The notes under the pieces are model-generated. The model was not told the origin of the DNA, made no database searches, and worked only from the letters and a program-made list of their open reading frames with translations. The position numbers and the translations under genes were made by a program. This document shows, piece after piece, positions 1-6,415 of a stretch of DNA of 7,785 nucleotides (positions are counted from its first letter, which is position 1; each line of letters opens with the position of its first letter). The stretch comes from Candidatus Zixiibacteriota bacterium (GTDB lineage: Bacteria; SM23-81). The stretch covers positions 1 through 7,785 of the forward strand of contig DAOVRJ010000111.1 of NCBI GenBank assembly GCA_030628225.1, in the 5' to 3' direction.

Positions 1-2
1 AC

Positions 3-1160
3 ATCTTGCGGCCCGGTTCCAGCAACGCTTTTGGCCAGAAGATTGAGGTCTCCCACGGGAAGCTGGAGGAGTGCATTCAAAGTGTGGCCCGGGAGCTGGG
101 GAAAGGGACGGGTGAGGAATCTTCCCGGAAATCCTGCCAAAGAGTCCGCGGCACGGGGATCGCTGCCTTCATGAAATCTCCGATCATGGCCACGAACGCC
201 GCCTCATGTGCCGTCGTCAAGTTCAGCGAGGATGGCACCGTCAATGTTCTGGTGGGCTGTACCGAGATGGGCCAGGGATCCTTCACTGCCATCAGCCAGC
301 TTGCTGCCGAGACATTGAAGGTGCCCGTGGAGAAGGTGAAGATCAGCCGGATCATCGACACCGATACCAACCCATACGAGTGGCAGACGGTGGGCAGCAC
401 CACTACCTGGAAGGTGGGCAACGCCATCGCCCAGGCCGCCGGCAGGGCTATCCAGCAGATCAAGGAGATCGCCGCCCAGGTATGGGGCGTAAGCCCTGAG
501 GAGGTGGAGCACGGGCCGGAAAAGGTTTTTCTGCGAGGAAATCCCCAGAAATTCCTGCCTCTTTCCCGCCTGGCCATGGGCAGTCTGCAGTCCGATGGCC
601 AGGCCATTGGAGGGCCGGTGGTGGGATATGGCCGGTTTGTGCCCCAGGGGTTGACCTATCCCGATCCGCAGACAGGTCAGGGTAATCTGGCCGCAGAGTG
701 GACCTTCGGTTGTCAGGGGGCCGAAGTGGAGGTGGATCTGCGCACCGGAGAGATCCAGGTGCTGCGGCTGATCACCGCCGTAGATGCCGGAGTGATCGTC
801 AACCCGGTTCTGGCCCGGGGACAGGTGGTGGGAGCTATGGCCTACGGGATGGGAGCGGCCCTGAGCGAGAAGGTCATCTACTCCCCCGAGGGCCGGATTC
901 GCAACGACTCTCTGACCGATTATAAAGTGCCCACCTCAGGGGACGTGAGCGCGACCGAGTTCGTGGTTATCTTTCTGGAGACCCCCCTTCCGGACAGCGC
1001 TTATGGAGCCAGGCCGCTGGCCGAGCACGGCACCGTCTCGGTAGCTCCGGCCATCGCCAATGCCGTCAGCCATGCCGCCGGTATCCAGTTCTTCTGCTTG
1101 CCCATGACCGCCGATAGCGTGCTGGAGAAACGCCGGGCCAGGGAGGCTAAGGGATGCTGA
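3..1160 (+). CDS. Xanthine dehydrogenase-family molybdopterin-binding (large) subunit, 5'-truncated by window edge
   Basis: This is the C-terminal part, about 385 residues, of a molybdenum hydroxylase large subunit, the chain that binds molybdopterin cytosine or guanine dinucleotide and oxidises the substrate. The frame is open to the left edge, so the TTG at position 6 is not a real start; full-length family members run to roughly 750-800 residues. Family motifs visible in order are a TEMGQG segment whose Gln (codon 273-275) matches the Gln contacting the Mo oxo group in xanthine dehydrogenase, then PYEWQTV, then VDAGVIVNP, then GARPLAEHG followed by APAIANAV near the C-terminus. In that last motif the Glu (codon 1023-1025) matches the catalytic base of the GxGE motif, although the preceding Gly is Ala here. 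The stop overlaps the FAD-subunit start by 7 bp, implying translational coupling. The Mo-FAD-FeS order is that of E. coli xdhABC. The substrate cannot be read from sequence: xanthine, hypoxanthine, nicotinate or another N-heterocycle are all possible. Confidence 0.93.
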   Translation: MLRPGSSNAFGQKIEVSHGKLEECIQSVARELGKGTGEESSRKSCQRVRGTGIAAFMKSPIMATNAASCAVVKFSEDGTVNVLVGCTEMGQGSFTAISQLAAETLKVPVEKVKISRIIDTDTNPYEWQTVGSTTTWKVGNAIAQAAGRAIQQIKEIAAQVWGVSPEEVEHGPEKVFLRGNPQKFLPLSRLAMGSLQSDGQAIGGPVVGYGRFVPQGLTYPDPQTGQGNLAAEWTFGCQGAEVEVDLRTGEIQVLRLITAVDAGVIVNPVLARGQVVGAMAYGMGAALSEKVIYSPEGRIRNDSLTDYKVPTSGDVSATEFVVIFLETPLPDSAYGARPLAEHGTVSVAPAIANAVSHAAGIQFFCLPMTADSVLEKRRAREAKGC

Positions 1161-2014
1161 GGCCCTTCGATTACTATCGCCCCGCAGATATGGATGAGGC
1201 CCTGGCCCTTTTGGGCCAGGGGCCGGAAGCGGCTGTTTTGGCCGGGGGCACAGACCTGCTGGTCAAGATGAGACGAGACAGCCGGCGATCTCCGCTGGTT
1301 GTGGATATTAAAGGGCTGGAAGAGTGCCGGGGGATAGGTTGGGAGAATGAACATCTGTCGGTGGGAGCTCTGACCACCTTCAACGACCTGCTTGGCTCTG
1401 GGGAGATCAGGGAGCACTTTCCGCTGTTGATCGACGCCGCCCGGGTGATGGGTTGTTGTGAGATCCGCCAGCGGGCCACTCTGGGGGGCAACGTGGTTAA
1501 CGCCTCTCCCGGGGCCGAGTCGGGATCGCCTCTGGCTGTTCTCCAGGCCCGGGTGATCGTCAGGGGTCCGCAGGGCAGCCGCCAGATGCCCATAGAGGAT
1601 TTCTGGCAGGGAGTGGGAAAGACTGCCCTGTTTCCCGGGGAGCTGCTGACCCACGTCCTGATCCCCCGTCTGCCGCCAGGATCGCGAAGCGCCTATCTTC
1701 GGCGCAGCCGCGTTCGCGGAATGGACCTGGCCTCGGTCAACGTGGCCGTGGTGGTGATCAATCCTCAGGTCTCCAAAAACCGCCAGATACGCGTCGCCAT
1801 GGGAGCAGTGGCCCCGATGCCCCTCAGGGCCAGGAAGGTTGAGGCGATGTTGCGGGGTCAGGAGATCACGCCTGAGCTTTTGGCCGGAATGCGAGAGAAA
1901 ATCCAAGAGGGCCTGACCCCCAGGGTCACCAGCCTGCGAGCCTCGCCGGAGTATAAGAAAGAGATGGTTGCCGTTCTCACGGAGATGGCTTTGCAGCGTC
2001 TGCTGAAAAGGTGA
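1154..2014 (+). CDS. Molybdenum hydroxylase FAD-binding subunit (CoxM/XdhB type)
   Basis: This 286-residue protein has the usual length for a separate FAD subunit. It passes electrons from the Mo/FeS centres to NAD+ or another acceptor in the cytoplasmic hydroxylase complex. The N-terminal FAD domain shows AGGTDLLVKMR at residues 30-40 and IRQRATLGGN followed by VVNASPGAE at about 104-122, both diphosphate/flavin-binding signatures. The position usually occupied by Asp in the second motif (SPaAD) is Glu122. A YLRRSR segment begins the C-terminal CO dehydrogenase flavoprotein-like domain. The ATG lies inside the end of the upstream gene (shared ATGCTGA) with a GGGAGG ribosome site at 1141-1146. 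The start is well supported because the family begins only a few residues before the FxYxxP motif seen at residues 5-10. Expression is almost certainly coupled to the large subunit. CoxM-type subunits of CO dehydrogenase are similar, but the partner large subunit looks xanthine dehydrogenase-like. Confidence 0.95.
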   Translation: MLRPFDYYRPADMDEALALLGQGPEAAVLAGGTDLLVKMRRDSRRSPLVVDIKGLEECRGIGWENEHLSVGALTTFNDLLGSGEIREHFPLLIDAARVMGCCEIRQRATLGGNVVNASPGAESGSPLAVLQARVIVRGPQGSRQMPIEDFWQGVGKTALFPGELLTHVLIPRLPPGSRSAYLRRSRVRGMDLASVNVAVVVINPQVSKNRQIRVAMGAVAPMPLRARKVEAMLRGQEITPELLAGMREKIQEGLTPRVTSLRASPEYKKEMVAVLTEMALQRLLKR

Positions 2015-2021
2015 ATGATTC

Positions 2022-2489
2022 ATGAAGCATCTCATCAATCTGACGGTCAATGGCCAGAAGATGACGGTGGAGGTGGAATCCCAGCGCACCCTGTTGGAGC
2101 TGTTGCGCGATCAACTCAGTTTCACCGGCGTTAAGGAAGGGTGTGGTGATGGAGAGTGCGGCGCCTGCACCGTTCTGATGGATGGACAGCCGGTGCGCTC
2201 CTGCCTGATCCTGGCCGTGGAGGCTCAGAATACCGAGATCCTGACCATCGAGGGTCTGGCTGCCGGCGATGGGCTTCACCCTCTGCAACAGAGCTTCGTG
2301 AAAGAGGGAGCCGTACAATGTGGTTTCTGCACCCCGGGATTTATCCTGGCGGCCAAGGCCCTGTTGGACAGGCATCCCCATCCCACCGACCAGCAGATCC
2401 GCGAGGCCATGGGCGGCCACCTGTGCCGCTGCACAGGCTACGAGACCATCTTCCTGGCCATTAAAGCCGCCGGCAGCAAGCGCCGTTAA
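2022..2489 (+). CDS. Molybdenum hydroxylase [2Fe-2S] iron-sulfur subunit (CoxS/XdhC type)
   Basis: This 155-residue small subunit carries two [2Fe-2S] clusters that relay electrons from the molybdenum site to FAD. The N-terminal plant-type ferredoxin domain has Cys41, Cys46, Cys49 and Cys61 in the CxxxxCxxC...C pattern. The C-terminal helical domain has Cys100, Cys103, Cys135 and Cys137 (QCGFCTPG and HLCRCTGY). All eight cluster ligands are present and the length is normal, so the protein should be functional. The start ATG is 7 bp after the FAD-subunit stop, and an AAAAGGTGA ribosome site at 2006-2014 spans that stop, so the three subunits should be made from one message. No XdhC/CoxF-type cofactor insertion chaperone follows; it may lie elsewhere. 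The name XdhC is ambiguous because it also denotes that chaperone, so no symbol is given. Confidence 0.96.
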   Translation: MKHLINLTVNGQKMTVEVESQRTLLELLRDQLSFTGVKEGCGDGECGACTVLMDGQPVRSCLILAVEAQNTEILTIEGLAAGDGLHPLQQSFVKEGAVQCGFCTPGFILAAKALLDRHPHPTDQQIREAMGGHLCRCTGYETIFLAIKAAGSKRR

Positions 2490-2810
2490 CTTCTTGAAAA
2501 TCGGCCCTGGAGAGGGGTCGTGTTTTCCTCTAACCTTCTGCGTTGGGGTTTTTTGTCCGCTGTCATGAGAAGAAAAAAATTGATTCGCCGAGTCCCCTGG
2601 GTTCTGCACAAATGCGCCATCAGCTACCGGCGCACGAGAAACCAGCGCCTGGGATCCAGCCTCTGGCCGGATAGCGTGTCGCCCCGCCGTCTTTCCCCTT
2701 TGGCCCGGCGCCTGCGACCCAAGAGGTGTTTTTCCTGGAGCTCTTTGTGTTGAGAGCGGGTTCGGCCACATCGTTCGCTGGCGATCCTTCGTAAAAAGAG
2801 AGGTGAACGC
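2490..2810 (+). other. 321-bp gap between hydroxylase operon and flavoprotein gene; no convincing gene
   Basis: No open frame here has both a plausible start with ribosome site and a recognisable protein. The longest forward one (about 2520-2753, 77 codons, Arg-rich) looks like chance. Several small hairpins are visible. A GGCCC/GGGTC stem (2503-2507 with 2515-2519) is followed by a short T run and could be a weak terminator for the hydroxylase operon. A perfect 6-bp stem TGCGCC/GGCGCA pairs 2613-2618 with 2629-2634. Two mutually exclusive stems, CTGG/CCAG (2649-2652 with 2656-2659) and CCAG/CTGG (2656-2659 with 2663-2666), share one arm. A CGCCG/CGGCG pair joins 2685-2689 with 2706-2710. Unlike the later gaps, this one has no heptad repeats. 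It could be a long 5' leader of the flavoprotein gene, a decayed gene, or plain spacer. I do not recognise a known riboswitch. Confidence 0.5.
2797..2806 (+). promoter_or_regulatory. Ribosome binding site fixing a GTG start
   Basis: AGAGAGGTGA lies 4 bases before the GTG at 2811 and is the only strong Shine-Dalgarno-like sequence near the start of the flavoprotein frame. It supports GTG initiation, because the next in-frame ATG is far inside the conserved barrel. Confidence 0.75.
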
Positions 2811-3827
2811 GTGGAACTGGATCAGTTGTGGAAAAGAGGACAGGAGTTTCTGGGCGTGCGCATTCCCATCGTCTGTGGGGCCATGACCTGGATCTCGGAC
2901 AGCAGCCTGGTGGCGGCTGTCAGCAAGGCAGGGGCCTTCGGCAGTCTGGCTGCAGGCAATCTATCGGCGAAGATCCTGGAGAAGGAGATCGAGCTGACCC
3001 GGGAGTCCACTGACAAGCCCTTCGCCGTCAATCTCATCACTATCGCCCCAAATTATCGGGAACATCTGCGGGTGGTGGCCGCCCAACGCGTGTCGGTGGT
3101 CGTCTTCGCCGGCAGTTTTCCGCGGGCCTCCGAAATAGAGGAGGCCAGGAAGGCCGGCATCAAGGTGGTCTGTTTTGCTTCCAGCGAGTCCATCGCTCAG
3201 CGCATGATTCACAACGGGGCCGATGCCCTGATCCTGGAGGGAAATGAGGCTGGCGGACACATCGGTCAGGTCTCATTGGTGATCCTGCTCCAGCAGGTGC
3301 TGTTTCAGGTGGATGAAGTGCCCATCTTCGTGGCCGGCGGGATCGCCACCGGCCGTCTCATAGCCCACCTGCTTCTCATGGGGGCCTCGGGGGTGCAGCT
3401 GGGCACCAGGTTCGTCATGTCCCGGGAGTGCCGGGCTCACCCCAAATTCAAGGAGGCTTTTATCCGGGCCCGGGCGCGAGAGGCCGTGGCCAGTCCGGCG
3501 GTGAGCTCTGACCTGCACGTGGTGCCGGTGAGGGCCGTCCGCAACAAGGGCACCGAGGAGTTCGCCGATCTGCAGGTCGATTTGCTGCTGAAGCGGCGCC
3601 GGGGCCAGATCTCCCGGGCGGAGGCTCTGCGTCAGGTGGAGGAATATTGGATGGGTGCTTTGCGTCGGGCCGCCGTGGATGGGGATGTTCAGCGGGGTTC
3701 GCTGATGGCCGGACAGAGCGTCGGGCTGGCCAACCGCATCCAGCCTCTGGGGGAGATCGTCGGGGAGCTCGTCGTCGATGCGCAAAAGGAGCTGGATCGT
3801 GTCCGAAAAAAGCTGAGTGACCGGTGA
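2811..3827 (+). CDS. FMN-dependent 2-nitropropane dioxygenase-family protein (nitronate monooxygenase or FabK-like)
   Basis: This 338-residue TIM-barrel flavoprotein belongs to the family that includes nitronate monooxygenase and the enoyl-ACP reductase FabK. Visible hallmarks are RIPIVCGAM at residues 17-25 (first strand, flavin-contacting loop), GAFGSLAAGNL at 41-51, KPFAVNLI at 69-76, EGNEAGGHIG at 143-152 with the conserved active-site His150, FVAGGIATG at 173-181 and GVQLGTRFV at 194-202 (FMN phosphate binding). The C-terminus carries GSLMAGQSVG at about 296-305, common to FabK and many nitronate monooxygenase homologues. The length is typical and no ligand is missing. Sequence alone does not separate oxidation of nitronates from enoyl reduction or an uncharacterised role. 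The protein should be cytoplasmic; no signal peptide is seen. It follows the hydroxylase operon after a 321-bp gap, so co-transcription is uncertain. A 9-bp tandem repeat begins immediately after its stop codon. Confidence 0.88.
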   Translation: MELDQLWKRGQEFLGVRIPIVCGAMTWISDSSLVAAVSKAGAFGSLAAGNLSAKILEKEIELTRESTDKPFAVNLITIAPNYREHLRVVAAQRVSVVVFAGSFPRASEIEEARKAGIKVVCFASSESIAQRMIHNGADALILEGNEAGGHIGQVSLVILLQQVLFQVDEVPIFVAGGIATGRLIAHLLLMGASGVQLGTRFVMSRECRAHPKFKEAFIRARAREAVASPAVSSDLHVVPVRAVRNKGTEEFADLQVDLLLKRRRGQISRAEALRQVEEYWMGALRRAAVDGDVQRGSLMAGQSVGLANRIQPLGEIVGELVVDAQKELDRVRKKLSDR

Positions 3828-3872
3828 TTGAGTTGAGAGAGTTTAGAGAGTTTGGAGAGTTGAGAGAGTCTT
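3828..3872 (+). repeat. Tandem 9-bp repeat, five degenerate units
   Basis: Starting at the base after the flavoprotein stop, five consecutive nonamers read TTGAGTTGA, GAGAGTTTA, GAGAGTTTG, GAGAGTTGA and GAGAGTCTT. The core GAGAGT recurs exactly every 9 bases in the last four. The strand is purine-rich. No coding frame or known regulatory element explains it. Confidence 0.85.
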
Positions 3873-3932
3873 TTGAACTCGGAGCGTGGAGTTCGGAGCT
3901 GGGAACCTTTTGAACTCGGAGCGTGGAACGCC
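3870..3932 (+). repeat. GA-phased heptad array containing a perfect 21-bp direct repeat
   Basis: Units of 7 bp starting with GA follow one another from 3875 (GAACTCG, GAGCGTG and so on) for five units. There is then a 2-base slip and three more units from 3912. Positions 3870-3890 and 3907-3927 are an exact 21-bp direct repeat (CTTTTGAACTC... to ...GCGTGGA). The segment 3875-3906 matches the reverse complement of 3970-4001 at 23 of 32 positions without gaps, so the two could pair across the AT-rich spacer at 3933-3968. Confidence 0.85.
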
Positions 3933-3968
3933 ATCACACTTCTTTCCTATTTTACTTTAAGATTTTTC

Positions 3969-4117
3969 AGTTCCGAGCTCCACGTTCCGGACTCCGAGCT
4001 CATCGCTCGAATCTCGAATCTCGAGTCTCAAGTCTCAGGTTTCCAGGATCTAGGATCGGGGATGGGGGATCGGGGAATGGGGATCCAGTATCCAGAATCT
4101 AGAATCCAGTATCCAGA
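3969..4117 (+). repeat. Long in-phase heptad repeat array, consensus NNNTCNR
   Basis: Twenty-one consecutive 7-bp units run from 3969 to 4115 without losing phase. TC occupies unit positions 4-5 in 19 of 21. The units drift gradually, for example AGTTCCG near 3969, ATCTCGA at 4011 and 4018, GGATCGG at 4053 and 4067, GTATCCA at 4088 and 4109. A perfect 15-bp repeat (ATCCAGTATCCAGAA) sits at 4083-4097 and 4104-4118, exactly three units apart. The array lies between the flavoprotein gene and the phosphoesterase gene and ends about 60 bp before the phosphoesterase start. Confidence 0.88.
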
Positions 4118-4162
4118 AATCTTTCAAAATTCATGTGACGAGCCAGGTTTTTTCATCTTCTG

Positions 4163-4170
4163 AAAAGAGG
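4163..4170 (+). promoter_or_regulatory. Ribosome binding site that decides the phosphoesterase start
   Basis: AAAAGAGG lies 6 bases before the ATG at 4177, and translation from that ATG begins directly with a canonical signal peptide. The upstream in-frame GTG at 4135 would add 14 residues before the basic n-region and has no comparable ribosome site, so ATG 4177 is preferred. Confidence 0.7.
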
Positions 4171-4176
4171 TTGCTG

Positions 4177-6126
4177 ATGAGGAAGCTGATTCTGTCCACG
4201 GTTATTGTACTGGTAGGTTTCTGGGCCGCGGAAGCCTGGTCTCAATCCATGGAGCCCGTGGAGTGGGCCGCCGAGCAGATATTCTCTCAGCCACCCCGGG
4301 TGAAGGGCTTTCGCAAGGGGAAAGCTCTGCTGCATTTTACCACCGTCCGGTCCATGGCGGCCACCGTTCACTATGGCGCTTTTCCAGCCGACGAGGATCT
4401 GTGTCTGCCGGCATTTCGTTTTCGCACCAGGGCGAAAGAACTGGGCCCTGAAGGGGGCTATGAGGCCGAGCTCAATGTTTACAGGTTCGAATACGATACT
4501 TACAACATCGCCGGGGGATCTTCTCTGGAAGGGGTGGTGGCCTATCGAGTAGGGGTCATGGATGATGAGGAGGGAATCGTCCGCTATTTAGAGAGTCGTT
4601 TCCGATATATCAAGGGCGAGGGAGACCAGCGATTTCTCCGACCTTGCATCATCGAGGGTCCCCTGGTGGATCTGGTCACGGATCGCTCGGCAGTCATCTC
4701 CCTGGACGCCGACAGCTTATGCTTCGCCAGAGTTAGCCTGGGCGATCGCTTGATCCTCAGCCGTGACGGGCAGGGAAATCCCCTGAAGGTCCGGCATCAC
4801 GAGATTCAAATCTCAGACCTCAATCCCGCTACTCTGTATCTTTACCAGGCGGAGATCGCCGGCGATGACGATTTTCAGACGAGTCCCTTGGCCTGGCCGG
4901 AGCGGGCCTTCCAGACGGCTCCAGAGCCAGGATCGCGCAGACCTTTTTCCTTCGCCTACATGTCCGACAGCAGGCAATGCCCCGGGGGTGGGGAATTCGG
5001 TTTCGGCGGGGTCAACTATCGGATTGCCCAGCAGTTCATGGTGGACCTCTATCGTCGCGGCGCGGATCTGGTGCTCTTCGGGGGGGACCTGGTCAACGGA
5101 TACACCTCCAGCAGGGAGAGCTATCTCCGGCAGCTGCGCACCTGGAAGAAGGCTGTAGAGCCGGTGGGCTCTTTTATTCCCATCTACGAGGGTATGGGCA
5201 ATCACGAGCAGGTGGGTGATTACATTAAGGTGACTCTTCCCCAGAAGGAGCCGCTCACGCTCTATACCGACCGGGAGGGACAGGAAAGCGGGGAGGCCCT
5301 GTTCGCCGGCCAGTTCGTCAACCCCCGGGGGAGCGTTTATGGCTTCGGTCCCCCGCAGCCGGAGGATCAATGGCCGGGGGTGGGAAAGGATCTGCCGGTC
5401 TTTCCCAACCGGTGGGGGCTGCCCCATGAAAGGGGGCCCTCATATGATGAGACGGTCTATTCCTTCAATTTCGCCAACGTCCACTTCGTTTCCTTCAATA
5501 CCAATTACTGGTACACCGGGGTTTATTATGGTTCACACGAGGAAGTCAATATGGCCCTGGAGCTGGTGGGGGGTACCCGCGAGGGCTATATTATGGAAAA
5601 GCAGATGGCCTGGCTGAAGCGGGATCTGGGAGCCGCACAGCAGGACGGGGACATCGATTGGATCGTGCTCTTCGCCCACGAGCCGGCCTTTCCCAACGGG
5701 GGCCATCTGGGCGACGCCATGTTCTGGGGCCGGCGGGGGAAAGGGCATGAGGGTGGCATGAACGATCCCCGGGTGCCCTCCGGGGATGTGATCGACATGC
5801 GCAACCGGTTCTGGGGTCTGGTCAGCTCCTATTCCAAGACCTTGGTGGTCTTCTTCGGCGACGAGCACAACTACTCGCGGACTTTCATCGACAACTCGGT
5901 ACACCCGGATTTTCAATATCCCGTCTGGCAGATCACCTCCGGTGGGGCCGGAGCGCCTTTTTACGGACAGGACACCTCTGTTCCCTGGACAAAGCAGGTG
6001 AGAGCTTTTACCTCGGTGCCCCACTACTGTCTGCTGACCGTCCAGGGGAGACTGGTCGAGTTGGAGGTCTGGACCCGCACAGGCCGGCTGGTGGAGCGGA
6101 TCGTCCTCTCGGACCTGCCCCGGTAG
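4177..6126 (+). CDS. Secreted metallophosphoesterase, purple acid phosphatase-like
   Basis: This 649-residue protein opens with a signal peptide (MRK n-region, hydrophobic residues 4-18, likely cleavage after AWS at 20-22), so it should act outside the cytoplasm. Residues about 45-235 look like one or two fibronectin-type beta domains, the second resembling the N-terminal domain of purple acid phosphatases. The catalytic domain follows the calcineurin-like order: SDSR (Asp264), GGDLVNG (Asp304), GNHE (Asn342, His343), FAHEP (His501) and GDEHNYSR (Asp562, His564). It ends with SGGAGAPFYG, as in phosphatases of this kind. The expected activity is hydrolysis of phosphate mono- or diesters at a two-metal site. 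Two ligands differ from the usual pattern: the first motif has Arg where DxH enzymes have His, and GHxH is GDxH. About 100 residues between GNHE and FAHEP include an insertion rich in Gly and Pro. It is flanked by repeat-bearing intergenic DNA on both sides and is probably a separate transcription unit. The substrate is unknown. Confidence 0.85.
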   Translation: MRKLILSTVIVLVGFWAAEAWSQSMEPVEWAAEQIFSQPPRVKGFRKGKALLHFTTVRSMAATVHYGAFPADEDLCLPAFRFRTRAKELGPEGGYEAELNVYRFEYDTYNIAGGSSLEGVVAYRVGVMDDEEGIVRYLESRFRYIKGEGDQRFLRPCIIEGPLVDLVTDRSAVISLDADSLCFARVSLGDRLILSRDGQGNPLKVRHHEIQISDLNPATLYLYQAEIAGDDDFQTSPLAWPERAFQTAPEPGSRRPFSFAYMSDSRQCPGGGEFGFGGVNYRIAQQFMVDLYRRGADLVLFGGDLVNGYTSSRESYLRQLRTWKKAVEPVGSFIPIYEGMGNHEQVGDYIKVTLPQKEPLTLYTDREGQESGEALFAGQFVNPRGSVYGFGPPQPEDQWPGVGKDLPVFPNRWGLPHERGPSYDETVYSFNFANVHFVSFNTNYWYTGVYYGSHEEVNMALELVGGTREGYIMEKQMAWLKRDLGAAQQDGDIDWIVLFAHEPAFPNGGHLGDAMFWGRRGKGHEGGMNDPRVPSGDVIDMRNRFWGLVSSYSKTLVVFFGDEHNYSRTFIDNSVHPDFQYPVWQITSGGAGAPFYGQDTSVPWTKQVRAFTSVPHYCLLTVQGRLVELEVWTRTGRLVERIVLSDLPR

Positions 6127-6415
6127 GGAGATGGGAGAGGTTCCTTGCTCGAAGTTCGTTGAAAAATTCGAGATTCGTGGAAAACCTGATGGCAATAGCA
6201 ATGGCAGGAGGTAAAGAGATCAGAGATCAGGGGAAGGAACGTGTTCGTGGGGAAGGAACTGAAGATTGAGGATTTTAGATTTGCTCAGCCTTTCCTCGAA
6301 CCTCGAATCTCGCTCTTACCAGTCTCCAGTCTCTCGCCTCTGCTCTTCCCGAACCCCGGTTATCTTACGATTAACGATCAACGATTGACGAGTCTCGGTT
6401 TTTCAAGGAGACGGG
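6127..6415 (+). repeat. Intergenic region with heptad-phased repeats upstream of the deaminase
   Basis: From 6216 to 6285 ten 7-bp words follow in phase, including GAGATCA twice (6216, 6223) and a run ACTGAAG, ATTGAGG, ATTTTAG, ATTTGCT. GGGGAAGGAAC occurs at 6230-6240 and 6249-6259. From 6295 the orientation changes to TC-rich words: CTCGAAC at 6295, CTCGAAT at 6302, CTCGCTC at 6309, then AGTCTCC and AGTCTCT at 6321 and 6328. Four 7-bp steps TTACGAT, TAACGAT, CAACGAT, TGACGAG follow at 6365-6392. Phase is less strict than at 3969-4115. The 6127-6215 part holds only scattered TTCGNNG words. I see no gene and no clear promoter; any promoter for the deaminase must lie within or before this repeat DNA. 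Confidence 0.7.

Noticed and set aside
1001-2089. Reverse-strand open frame of 362 codons
   Set aside because: It lies antisense to the FAD subunit, which carries clear family motifs; the antisense translation has no recognisable domain.
2520-2753. Small Arg-rich protein of 77 codons in the gap
   Set aside because: No convincing start or ribosome site, no recognised domain, and composition typical of a chance frame; kept only as part of the gap description.
1977-2771. Reverse-strand open frame of 264 codons
   Set aside because: It is antisense to the complete iron-sulfur subunit with its eight ligands; long antisense frames are expected in GC-rich DNA.
3870-4118. CRISPR array
   Set aside because: Repeats are contiguous degenerate 7-bp units without unique spacers of constant length, and no cas gene is present.
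3873-4163. Forward open frame of 96 codons in the repeat region
   Set aside because: It is translated heptad repeat (the 7-bp unit gives a 7-residue peptide repeat such as IQYPESR), has no ribosome site of note, and overlaps the next gene's upstream region.
4135-4176. GTG at 4135 as the phosphoesterase start
   Set aside because: ATG 4177 has a well-spaced AAAAGAGG site and begins exactly at the n-region of a signal peptide; the longer form would bury that peptide.
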